The notes under the pieces: generated by a model
What the model was told of the DNA's origin: nothing
What the model saw: the letters and a program-made list of their open reading frames with translations, nothing else
Databases searched by the model: none
Shown here: positions 1 through 5,734 of the stretch, in pieces
Layout of the letters: the number at the start of each line of letters is the position of its first letter
Position numbering within the stretch: the stretch's first letter is position 1
Origin: Candidatus Phaeomarinibacter sp.
Lineage (GTDB): Bacteria; Pseudomonadota; Alphaproteobacteria; CGMCC-115125
Direction of reading: 5' to 3'
Length of the DNA stretch: 6,730 bases
Assembly: GCA_028279995.1 (NCBI GenBank)
Contig: JANQMQ010000565.1
Location: forward strand, 1-6,730
Made by a program: the position numbers and the translations under genes

Positions 1-637
1 CGGCGGCAGGTGTCTGGAACCCGTCGGCAATGACCTCAAGCGTTCCCGCATCCACGTTCACACGGGCAACCTGTTTCTTAAACCAAATGGGGCCATAGAG
101 GTGACCGTCCGGGCCAAAGTCGAAGCCGTTCAGGCCGCCCATGTCCTTCATGATAAGACGCGGTTCTTTTTTACCCTTGGGGTCCAGTTCCCACAGGGCG
201 TCTCCGGCAAAAACCTGTGTCATGAAAAGGCGGCCTTCGTCGTTCCAGGCCAGGGAGTTTGTGCCAGGCAGACCTTCGGCCAAAGTCAGCAATTCACCGT
301 CAGGCGTGCGTGCAAAGACCTTGCCCTGCAGAAAAGCCGTCCAAGCGATGGTGCCATCCGGCCCCTCTTCAACGTCGTCTGCCATGCCGTGAGGCGCGGG
401 CTCGGCGATTGTCACGGCACCGGTTTCGCGGTCGATCTCATAGAGGGTTGCGCCGACAACTGAACCGGCAAGAAGGCTGCCATCCGGTGTGACCGTCAGG
501 CCGTGAATGCCGTGAAAGGGGGAGGGGCCGGTGACGGTCTCGAGTGACCAGCCTTCGGCGATAGTTGGTTCCGCTGAGGCTGGTACTGCGAAAAGTGCAG
601 TGGCGAGTGCCAGTGCTGCGGCATGGACAATGCGCAT
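1..637 (-). CDS. Secreted SMP-30/gluconolactonase-like beta-propeller protein (3' end outside window)
   Basis: The frame stays open from an ATG at 637 to the left edge, giving 212 residues without a stop, so the C-terminus is missing. An AGGGGG ribosome binding site (646-651) lies 8 nt upstream of the ATG. Residues 1-22 form a Sec signal peptide: Arg2, an Ala/Leu-rich core and a PASA cleavage site before Glu23, so the mature protein is probably periplasmic. The mature part carries evenly spaced Pro-Asp-Gly turns (about residues 51, 93, 112 and 176) and strand patterns such as GLNGFDFGPDGHLYGP near 168-183. These are typical of six-bladed SGL/NHL propellers. Known family members hydrolyse lactones or phosphotriesters with a metal in the central channel, but I cannot assign the metal ligands in this fragment, so the substrate is unknown. 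It may be only a sugar- or ligand-binding propeller. It lies 45 bp downstream of the HIT gene and is probably the last visible member of the same transcript. Confidence 0.8.
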   Translation of the reverse strand, partial: MRIVHAAALALATALFAVPASAEPTIAEGWSLETVTGPSPFHGIHGLTVTPDGSLLAGSVVGATLYEIDRETGAVTIAEPAPHGMADDVEEGPDGTIAWTAFLQGKVFARTPDGELLTLAEGLPGTNSLAWNDEGRLFMTQVFAGDALWELDPKGKKEPRLIMKDMGGLNGFDFGPDGHLYGPIWFKKQVARVNVDAGTLEVIADGFQTPAA

Positions 638-682
638 GATGAGTTCCCCCTGATCGTCGTTTTCGTTCTTGTTGCGTGGAGC

Positions 683-1114
683 TTAGCCCAGATTGCCGGC
701 AATGCGACCGGCATGATCGGCCAGAATGTCAGCTTCCTGCATAGTGCGGGCGTGCAGGTTCATCTCCACACCTTCCCAGCGCGGGATGACATGGAAGTGG
801 ATGTGAAACACCGTTTGCCCGGCAGGCGCGCCTGAGAACTGGGCACAGATGACGCCATGAGGGTCAAAGGTTGTGCGGACAGCATGGGCCACCTTGCGGG
901 TGGTGCGGATCATGGCTTCGGCGGCGGTTTCGCTGAGGTCAAACATGTTCACAGCGGGGTCGCGGGGAATGACCAGCGTATGTCCCTCGGCCATGGGCAT
1001 GATGTCCATGAAGGCAAAGGTGTGCTCGTCCTCATAGACCTTGTGGGCCGGTGCCTCGCCCCGCAGGATCTTGGCGAAGATATTGTTTTCGTCATAGGGC
1101 GTTGTGAGGCTCAT
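683..1114 (-). CDS. HIT family protein (histidine triad nucleotide hydrolase)
   Basis: This 143-residue cytosolic protein has the length expected of a bacterial HinT-like hydrolase. The histidine triad is intact as HIHFHVI, with His104, His106 and His108; by family analogy His106 is the nucleophile that takes the nucleotidyl group. It is preceded by the conserved AGQTVF segment (98-103), which belongs to the phosphate-binding loop. The N-terminal half matches the family too: NNIFAKILRGE (10-20), YEDEHTFAFMDIMPMAEGHTLVIP (27-50, given here as its key span). HIT proteins cleave AMP-lysine-type phosphoramidates, dinucleoside polyphosphates or aminoacyl adenylates, and the sequence does not say which. 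The zinc-binding Cys-x-x-Cys found near the N-terminus of many relatives is replaced by Asn-Ile-Phe-Ala. The gene starts 11 bp after the FemAB-like gene and its ribosome binding site overlaps that gene's stop codon, which implies translational coupling. Confidence 0.93.
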   Translation of the reverse strand: MSLTTPYDENNIFAKILRGEAPAHKVYEDEHTFAFMDIMPMAEGHTLVIPRDPAVNMFDLSETAAEAMIRTTRKVAHAVRTTFDPHGVICAQFSGAPAGQTVFHIHFHVIPRWEGVEMNLHARTMQEADILADHAGRIAGNLG

Positions 1115-1122
1115 GGGGCGTT

Positions 1123-1127
1123 TCCTT
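1123..1127 (-). promoter_or_regulatory. Ribosome binding site of the HIT gene, overlapping the upstream stop codon
   Basis: On the minus strand the FemAB-like gene ends TAA at 1128-1126, and the last two bases of that stop form the start of AAGGA (1127-1123). The HIT ATG follows 8 nt later, at 1114-1112. Ribosomes finishing the upstream gene are therefore placed on the start site of the next one. This supports both the chosen HIT start and co-transcription of the two genes. Confidence 0.7.
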
Positions 1128-2316
1128 AGTCCTTGCCGGTGTTCCGGTCTGTTTTCCTGAAAGGGGCGTGGTCCAGCAGCATGTCTGCATCAGCTGCAAC
1201 GTGCCGGCGCTCGCTGGCGAGGTAGTTGTCCACGGCCTCGCGGAAGCTGGGATTGGGAATGTAATGGGCAGAATAGGTTAACTTGGGCACATATCCGCGG
1301 GCCAGCTTGTGGGCCCCCTGAGCGCCTGCCTCCACCCGCTTCAGGCCACGCGACAGTGCAAACTCAATGGCCTGATAATAGCAGACCTCAAAATGCAGGA
1401 AGTCGTGATGCTCCGTACACCCCCAATAGCGCCCGAACAGCGTTTCTGATCCGATCATGTTCATGGCACCGGCAATATAGCGCCCGTGCCGCTTCGCGAG
1501 GATCAGCAGGATGTCATCCGGTACGACTTCGCCCAGCATGGAAAAGCAGGTGCGGGTCAGATAGGGCGTCCCCCATTTGCGGCTGCCGGTATCCATGTAG
1601 AAGGTGAAGAATGCATCCCAGTGATCCTCGGTGATGTCTGATCCGGTGACCCATTCGATCTCGATGTCGTTTTCGACAGCCCGTGCACGTTCCTTCTTGA
1701 GGTTTTTCCGCTTGCGTGATGCCAGCGCCGCCAGAAATCCGTCGAAATCCCCATAGGTGTCGTCTTCCCAATGGAACTGCTGGTCGGTGCGCTGCAGGAA
1801 GCCAATATCCCCCAGATGATTCCATTGATCTTCCGGTAGGAAGGTCATGTGGCAGGACGAGAGATCAAGACGATTTGTGATCTCAACAAGTGCCGCTGCA
1901 ACCTGGTCCTCGGTCTGCTGCATGCCGGGACCCGGGCGGGCAAGGAGGCGGCGACCTGTCGCCGGTGTGAAGGGAACGGACACCTGGAGCTTTGGATAGT
2001 ACCGGCCCCCGGCGCGCTCCCATGCATCGGCCCAGCCATAGTCGAACACGAACTCGCCCTGTGAGTGTCCCTTGAGATAAGCAGCGGCGCAGCCGGTGAC
2101 GTTGCCGTGTCCGTCCTCAACCAGCACATGATATGGCTTCCAACCGGTTTCAGTTGTTGCCGAGCCTGAGTCCTCCAACGCCTTCAGGAAGGCGTGGGTG
2201 AGGAAAGGGTTGTAAGCAATATCTCCGCCGGGATTGGCGCAGGCATCCCACTGGGCAGCGTCAATGCTGCCCATGCTTTCTGCTGTTCGTGCAATGATTT
2301 TTTCGGCGTCGCCCAT
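1126..2316 (-). CDS. FemAB-like GNAT-fold acyltransferase (COG3146 / PF04339 family)
   Basis: This 396-residue protein is recognised by family blocks rather than by a known substrate. The N-terminal block is NPFLTHAFLKALEDSGS (36-52), followed by GWADAWERAGGRYYPK (94-109). The central block is QFHWEDDTYGDFDGFLAALA (180-199), followed by the basic SRKRKNLKKER (200-210). The C-terminal block runs ETLFGRYWG (291-299), LHFEVCYYQAIEFAL (307-321) and EAGAQGAHKLARGYVP (329-344). These are signatures of PF04339, related to the FemAB/FemX aminoacyltransferases and often annotated simply as a GNAT N-acetyltransferase. No signal peptide or membrane segment is visible, so it should be cytosolic. FemX-type enzymes add amino acids to peptidoglycan precursors, but no such role is shown for this family, and I infer only acyl or aminoacyl transfer. 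The start is uncertain: no good ribosome binding site precedes the ATG at 2316, and Met15 (MGSIDAAQWDAC) is a possible alternative. Confidence 0.85.
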   Translation of the reverse strand: MGDAEKIIARTAESMGSIDAAQWDACANPGGDIAYNPFLTHAFLKALEDSGSATTETGWKPYHVLVEDGHGNVTGCAAAYLKGHSQGEFVFDYGWADAWERAGGRYYPKLQVSVPFTPATGRRLLARPGPGMQQTEDQVAAALVEITNRLDLSSCHMTFLPEDQWNHLGDIGFLQRTDQQFHWEDDTYGDFDGFLAALASRKRKNLKKERARAVENDIEIEWVTGSDITEDHWDAFFTFYMDTGSRKWGTPYLTRTCFSMLGEVVPDDILLILAKRHGRYIAGAMNMIGSETLFGRYWGCTEHHDFLHFEVCYYQAIEFALSRGLKRVEAGAQGAHKLARGYVPKLTYSAHYIPNPSFREAVDNYLASERRHVAADADMLLDHAPFRKTDRNTGKD

Positions 2317-2366
2317 GAGGTGCCAGTCTATCTGTCCGCTTGCCTGGAGGGAAGTTAGGGCGAGTA

Positions 2367-3110
2367 TTAAGGGCGGAAAGTCTCAAAGATGATCTGGTCG
2401 GCATGAAGGGCCGCGGTGTCACGGTGCGCGTCGGTGCTGACGGTCCATGTCAGCACCGGAAGCCCGAGCTTGCGGCGCAGTTCGACGGACCATTGGGGCA
2501 GGGCGTTGATGTCAAACCCGATGAAATGCGGTCGGCTCTTGATGTTGTAAAGCATGTGCCGGAGGGCAAAGCGCTGGCTGGCGGGCATATTGAGTGCCGG
2601 GCCGTCGCGATATCCATATGACAGCTGTCCACGGGTGATGTCGGGGGCATTGTCTGCAAACCAGCCCATGCTGCGCGGGTTGAACGACATAACGGCCGCT
2701 GACCCCTTGTAGCTCTTGAGAACCTCTGCCGTTCGCTTTTCCAGTGGGCCTTCATGGCCGGTCTTGATCTTGAGTTCGATGACGGGGAGGACCTGTCCGT
2801 TGACCTGATCGAGAAACTCCCCAAGCGTCTGCATCCGGTCTTTGGAGGTCTTGAAGGCAACTCTCTTGAGGTCCGCCGCACTGCGCCGGAACACCTTGCC
2901 GGTTTCTTCTGTCAGGCGGTCCAGCGTTGCGTCATGGAAAACCATGGCTTCTCCGTCGGCGGAGAGCTGCAGGTCGCACTCAATGGCGTATCCTTCCTCT
3001 ATCGCCGCTTCGAATGCGCTCGGGAGGTTTTCGACAACACCATCCGACAAACCATGCAGTCCGCGATGGGCGACAGGGGTGGCCGTAAGCCAGGCGAGAT
3101 CACGGGACAT
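2367..3110 (-). CDS. Glycerophosphodiester phosphodiesterase (GDPD family)
   Basis: The enzyme hydrolyses glycerophosphodiesters, the deacylated products of phospholipids, to glycerol-3-phosphate and the free alcohol. Numbering is from the ATG at 3110 (247 residues, usual for short bacterial GDPDs). The catalytic set is complete: His-Arg-Gly at 15-17, Glu-Asn at 27-28, the metal pair Glu44 and Asp46 in IECDLQLS, the second histidine His59 in VFHDATLDRLT, and Glu112/Lys114 in VIELKIK. The barrel closes with LTWTVST near the C-terminus. No signal peptide is present, so it should act in the cytosol on imported or recycled substrate. The frame can be extended three codons to a TTG at 3119, overlapping the RidA gene by 8 bp. 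I prefer the ATG, which sits one base after the RidA TGA and suits stop-start coupling. Neither start has a strong ribosome binding site. The 50 bp that follow, before the FemAB-like gene, contain no terminator I can see. Confidence 0.93.
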   Translation of the reverse strand: MSRDLAWLTATPVAHRGLHGLSDGVVENLPSAFEAAIEEGYAIECDLQLSADGEAMVFHDATLDRLTEETGKVFRRSAADLKRVAFKTSKDRMQTLGEFLDQVNGQVLPVIELKIKTGHEGPLEKRTAEVLKSYKGSAAVMSFNPRSMGWFADNAPDITRGQLSYGYRDGPALNMPASQRFALRHMLYNIKSRPHFIGFDINALPQWSVELRRKLGLPVLTWTVSTDAHRDTAALHADQIIFETFRP

Positions 3111-3111
3111 C

Positions 3112-3579
3112 TCAGGCAATCTCGAACACGGCGTCTATCTCTACCGCCACGCCGAATGGCAGGTTGCTGGCGCCCAGGGCAAACCGCGCATGCTTTCCTG
3201 CTTCGCCAAAGACATCCACCATCAGGTCAGAACAACCATTGATGACTGCGGGGTGCTGATCGAATTCAGGTGTGCCATTAACGAAGCCGCCAAGTTTCAC
3301 ACATCGAGTCACGCGGTCCAGGTCACCGTCGCAGGCTTGCCGGAGTGCGGCAAGAATATTGATACCGCAAAGGCGTGCCGCCTTCACCGCATCATCCTGG
3401 CTGACTTCATCTCCGACCTTGCCGCGATAGGGCAATCCTGATGCATCCACGGGAACCTGTCCGGAAATGAATACCAGGTTGCCAGTCACAACATAGGGCA
3501 CATAGTTCGCAGCTGGAGCGGCTGGGTCAGCCAGCTCAATTCCCAATTCGTTCAAGCGGCTCTCAATTCTGCCTGCCAT
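3112..3579 (-). CDS. RidA family protein (YjgF/YER057c/UK114), longer ~155-residue type
   Basis: RidA proteins hydrolyse reactive enamine/imine intermediates made by PLP enzymes, releasing ammonia and a keto acid. This 155-residue protein is about 25 residues longer than E. coli RidA, and the extra length is mainly an N-terminal helix (GRIESRLNELGIELADP, 3-19). This is typical of a separate subgroup of the superfamily. Visible core elements are VFISGQVPVD (36-45), the VKAARLCGINILAALRQ helix (65-81), and the C-terminal HARFALGASNLPFGVAVEIDA (130-150, key residues Arg132 and Glu147). The 15-residue spacing of Arg132 and Glu147 matches Arg105 and Glu120 of E. coli RidA, so the carboxylate-binding arginine is kept and imine deaminase activity is plausible. 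The ATG at 3579 has a GGGGAG ribosome binding site 9 nt upstream (3594-3589). It is the first gene of the leftward set and abuts the GDPD gene. Confidence 0.92.
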   Translation of the reverse strand: MAGRIESRLNELGIELADPAAPAANYVPYVVTGNLVFISGQVPVDASGLPYRGKVGDEVSQDDAVKAARLCGINILAALRQACDGDLDRVTRCVKLGGFVNGTPEFDQHPAVINGCSDLMVDVFGEAGKHARFALGASNLPFGVAVEIDAVFEIA

Positions 3580-3719
3580 TTGTTATGGCTCCCCATCGTG
3601 TGTACAGATTGTGCCCGGCGTCTCCGCGATGTGGTTCGGGTGACGCGCTTGGTTATTGCCTTTTTCGCATGCGCGCTTGGGATAGGGAAGTGCGGACGCG
3701 TCAGTGATATTGAGATCGA
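3580..3719. promoter_or_regulatory. Divergent intergenic region expected to hold promoters for ridA-like and agmatine deiminase genes
   Basis: This 140 bp spacer separates two genes transcribed away from each other, so both promoters should lie here. The RidA-side ribosome binding site is clear (3589-3594). On the agmatine deiminase side only a weak GAG precedes the ATG at 3720. I looked for -35/-10 pairs: TTGCCT at 3656-3661 followed by GATAGG at 3681-3686 is the nearest plus-strand match, but its 19 bp spacing and poor -10 make it unconvincing. The role is inferred from gene orientation, not from a recognised motif. Confidence 0.45.
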
Positions 3720-4763
3720 ATGACTGATCCCTTTGCAAACTCTCCTGTCGCTCGTGGCATGTTCATGCCCGCCGAGTGGGAACCCCATGCCAGATGCTGG
3801 ATGCAGTGGCCGCGGCGGGGTGATCTTTGGGGCCCGCACATGCCGCAGGCCATTGTGGCTTACGCACAGGTTGCCCGGAAGATCGCCGAGTTTGAACCGG
3901 TGTCGATGATTGCTCATCCGGATGACGCTGCGGAAGCAAAATTTGCGTGTGGGGCAAGCGTTGAAGTCGTCGCCCTGGAGATTGATGACAGCTGGGCGCG
4001 TGATACGGGTCCGACTTTTGTTAAAGATCCGTCATGCGGCGTGGCGGGTGTTCGGTGGCAGTTCAACGGCTGGGGCGCAAAGTACGCCCATGTTGAGAAT
4101 GATGCGAAGGTTGCCGGAGAAGTCCTCTCGCGTCTGGGTATGAGCACCTTCGAGGCGCCGTTGGTCCTGGAAGGTGGGAGCTTCAGCGTTGATGGTTATG
4201 GGACACTTCTGACAACTGAACAGTGTCTGTTGAACAGCAACCGCAATCCCGAACTCCGGGCACGGGAAATTGCCGAAGCGCTTGCGATGTATCTCGGCAT
4301 CCGGCGGGTTCTGTGGCTGGGAGATGGGCTCGAAGGTGATGAAACCGACGGCCATGTGGATATGGTTGCCTGCTTCGCAGGGCGTGGTCGCGTGCTGCTC
4401 AATATGCCCGGACCGGGTGAGCCAAACTATGCGGCCATGCAGGACAATCTGCAGCGTCTGGCTGAGATGAAAGACGCCGGTGGGGGGGAGCTAGAGGTCA
4501 TTGAGGTTCCCCGGCCTCAACAGCGTCGACATGAGGATGGGCGGGCAATGCCGATCTCATACATCAATTTCTACATCGCCAACGGCGCAGTGATCGTGCC
4601 CGCATTTGACGACCCGGCGGATGATCTCGCTGCGGGAATAATTGCCGATGCTTTTCCCGGACGCGTCTGCGCACAGGTTCCCGCACTTGATATCGCGCGC
4701 GGTGGCGGCGCAATTCATTGTATTACGCAACAACAACCTGAAGGCGATGCGATACGGTTCTAG
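3720..4763 (+). CDS. aguA: Agmatine deiminase (peptidyl-arginine deiminase family)
   Basis: The enzyme hydrolyses agmatine to N-carbamoylputrescine and ammonia, one step in making putrescine from arginine. All the family blocks are present in its 347 residues, a normal length: MPAEWEPHARCWMQWP (16-31), DDSWARDTGPTFV (89-101), WQFNGWGAKY (113-122), LEGGSFSVDGYGTLLTTEQC (150-169), DETDGHVDM (207-215), YINFYIANGAVIVPAF (281-296) and GGGAIHCITQQQP (328-340). Catalytic residues by family analogy are Cys334 as nucleophile, His212 and Asp214, with Asp95 binding the guanidinium. It has no signal peptide and is cytosolic. Its usual partner, N-carbamoylputrescine amidase (AguB), is not in the window. 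The ATG at 3720 has a weak ribosome binding site. Met14, just before the first conserved block, is a less likely start because the extra residues resemble the usual N-terminal tail. The stop lies 7 bp from that of the convergent cyclase gene, leaving no room for a separate terminator. Confidence 0.95.
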   Translation: MTDPFANSPVARGMFMPAEWEPHARCWMQWPRRGDLWGPHMPQAIVAYAQVARKIAEFEPVSMIAHPDDAAEAKFACGASVEVVALEIDDSWARDTGPTFVKDPSCGVAGVRWQFNGWGAKYAHVENDAKVAGEVLSRLGMSTFEAPLVLEGGSFSVDGYGTLLTTEQCLLNSNRNPELRAREIAEALAMYLGIRRVLWLGDGLEGDETDGHVDMVACFAGRGRVLLNMPGPGEPNYAAMQDNLQRLAEMKDAGGGELEVIEVPRPQQRRHEDGRAMPISYINFYIANGAVIVPAFDDPADDLAAGIIADAFPGRVCAQVPALDIARGGGAIHCITQQQPEGDAIRF

Positions 4764-4770
4764 TTCTTTG

Positions 4771-5493
4771 TCACTCGGCCGCCTGAAAAGGTTTCAAGTG
4801 CGTGGGTTCCGGGGAGCGCCGACGCTTGTCATGGTACATCGCCACATCGGCCATGTGCAGAACCTGTTCCGGTGATGCGTTTGAATCGTATGGTGCAATC
4901 CCGAAGCTTGCTTTGATCGGGACGCGGTTGTGGTTGATCACTGCTGTTGCCTGGTTGAGTTCTGCTTTCAACTGTATGGCCCGATGGCGCGCAGGAGCCA
5001 GATCACCATTGACCATCAGGATGGCGAACTCATCGCCGCCGACCCGGGCCAGATAGTCCGTCGTTCGGACACGCTTGGAGAGAAAATCCGCGACGTGTTT
5101 GAGCATTGCATCACCTGCCGCGTGGCCAAATGTATCATTGATCGGCTTGAACCCATCAAGATCGATGGCCACCAGCAGACCCTGCTCGTCATGACGCTTT
5201 GCGTTTCCAAGCGCCCGCGTTACCGCTTCCGTAAAACCACGCCGGTTGAGAAGGCCGGTCAGCTCGTCGGTAATGGACAGGGTTTCCAGGTGCTCAATGC
5301 GTGATTGCTGCTCGGTAATTGTGCGCTGCGCTTCTGCCGCATAGGTGAGAGCGCGCTCTATCAACTCCCGGGTTTCCCGTGGCATCTGGAAGGCCGGCTG
5401 GCCGATGCGACCCAGATCAGACTGCGGGCCGTCAACATTCTTGAGACCAGGGAGAGGGATCACATCCTTGGCGGGTGTAAGTGTCTGATACAT
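4771..5493 (-). CDS. Cytosolic GGDEF-domain diguanylate cyclase with intact I-site
   Basis: The protein should make cyclic di-GMP from two GTP. Numbering is from the ATG at 5493 (240 residues). Residues 1-39 are a Pro/Gly-containing, probably unstructured tail. Residues 40-74 form a charged helix likely to be a coiled coil for dimerisation. The GGDEF domain follows from ITDELTGLLNRRGF (74-87). Asp111 in IDLDGFKPINDTFGH is the metal ligand and GGDEF itself is at 152-156. Arg143-x-x-Asp146 lies exactly five residues before GGDEF, the position of the product-inhibition I-site. No membrane segment or recognisable sensor domain is present, so any input must come through the N-terminal 75 residues or a partner protein. 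I chose the start at 5493 because AGGAG lies 10 nt upstream. A longer frame to a TTG at 5574 has no such signal. The C-terminal HDKRRR replaces the more usual AK-x-x-G ending. Confidence 0.92.
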   Translation of the reverse strand: MYQTLTPAKDVIPLPGLKNVDGPQSDLGRIGQPAFQMPRETRELIERALTYAAEAQRTITEQQSRIEHLETLSITDELTGLLNRRGFTEAVTRALGNAKRHDEQGLLVAIDLDGFKPINDTFGHAAGDAMLKHVADFLSKRVRTTDYLARVGGDEFAILMVNGDLAPARHRAIQLKAELNQATAVINHNRVPIKASFGIAPYDSNASPEQVLHMADVAMYHDKRRRSPEPTHLKPFQAAE

Positions 5494-5503
5494 CGCTTGT
5501 GTA

Positions 5504-5508
5504 CTCCT
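5504..5508 (-). promoter_or_regulatory. Ribosome binding site that sets the diguanylate cyclase start
   Basis: The minus strand reads AACAGGAGTACACAAGCG followed by ATG at 5493-5491, so AGGAG (5508-5504) stands 10 nt before the start. The alternative upstream starts in the same frame, TTG at 5574 and the two ATGs at 5550 and 5547, have pyrimidine-rich leaders with no comparable purine block. This site argues for the 240-residue protein rather than the 267-residue one. Confidence 0.7.
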
Positions 5509-5671
5509 GTTCACTGCGCCGCCCAAACCTGAAAACCCGTCGGGCATCATCGAAGGCTGGTGAAGAAGGAGCAAGGGGCGTGCCTGCTGTTGTTAATCAA
5601 ATTTGTCGCAGATTCCCCTGGGTTTTCAGCTGCCACTTTTACCACCTCAGATGGAAAGAGTTGCAGCCAGC

Positions 5672-5698
5672 CCCGGCAAGTCGGCACTTTCTGCCGGG
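5672..5698 (+). repeat. Inverted repeat with two competing hairpin options upstream of the eipB-like gene
   Basis: The left arm CCCGGCA (5672-5678) is perfectly complementary to the right arm TGCCGGG (5692-5698). Inside the loop, TCGGCA (5681-5686) can pair with TGCCGG (5692-5697) around a CTTTC loop, including one G-U pair in RNA, so the two stems exclude each other. No T-run follows, so it is not a standard intrinsic terminator. It lies 36 bp before the ATG and could be a protein-binding palindrome or a 5' leader structure. Its function is unknown and chance is possible. Confidence 0.4.
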
Positions 5699-5726
5699 TT
5701 AGGAGTTTCGTCATTGACGGGTTAGG
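5695..5726 (+). repeat. Pair of 9-bp direct repeats CGGGTTAGG, 23 bp apart
   Basis: CGGGTTAGG occurs at 5695-5703 and again at 5718-5726, a start-to-start distance of 23 bp or roughly two helical turns. Both copies lie in the last 40 bp before the eipB-like start codon. That arrangement would suit a dimeric regulator binding one face of the helix. The second copy also supplies the only AGG near a usable ribosome-binding distance from the ATG at 5735. A 9-bp repeat can arise by chance in a spacer of this size, so the regulatory reading is tentative. Confidence 0.4.
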
Positions 5727-5734
5727 TTACCGGG

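Larger units (their letters stand above)
5494..5734. promoter_or_regulatory. Divergent non-coding region between the cyclase and eipB-like genes
   Basis: This 241 bp stretch separates two divergent genes and should hold both promoters. No strong -35/-10 pair stands out. The half nearest the eipB-like gene holds structure. A 7-bp inverted repeat, CCCGGCA (5672-5678) and TGCCGGG (5692-5698), has a 13 nt loop. The same right arm can instead pair with TCGGCA (5681-5686) as a tighter hairpin. CGGGTTAGG occurs twice in direct orientation (5695-5703 and 5718-5726). These could be operator or leader elements. The cyclase-side half is AT-richer around 5590-5610 and otherwise shows only that gene's ribosome binding site. 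Confidence 0.4.

Noticed and set aside
101..492. Plus-strand open frames at the left end
   Set aside because: They are antisense to the propeller gene, whose minus frame is open throughout with a signal peptide and ribosome binding site. The plus frames start at GTG or internal ATG and match nothing.
2754..3441. Long plus-strand open frames (162 and 199 codons) opposite the GDPD and RidA genes
   Set aside because: They run antisense across two genes with complete catalytic motifs, have low-complexity Arg/Ser-rich translations with no recognisable family, and are expected shadows of GC-rich coding DNA.
3666..3673. Palindrome CGCATGCG in the RidA-agmatine deiminase spacer
   Set aside because: An 8-bp self-complementary GC-rich word is common by chance in this composition and no second copy supports an operator.
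3552..3917. Minus-strand frame of 121 codons covering the divergent spacer and the agmatine deiminase N-terminus
   Set aside because: It overlaps the conserved first block of agmatine deiminase on the opposite strand and the RidA start region, and its translation is basic and unstructured.
4764..4770. Possible shared terminator between agmatine deiminase and the cyclase gene
   Set aside because: Only 7 bp separate the stops and neither gene end forms a stable hairpin followed by a T-run.
5714..5719. TTGACG resembling a -35 box upstream of the eipB-like gene
   Set aside because: It lies only 15 bp before the ATG at 5735, so a -10 at normal spacing would fall inside the coding region.
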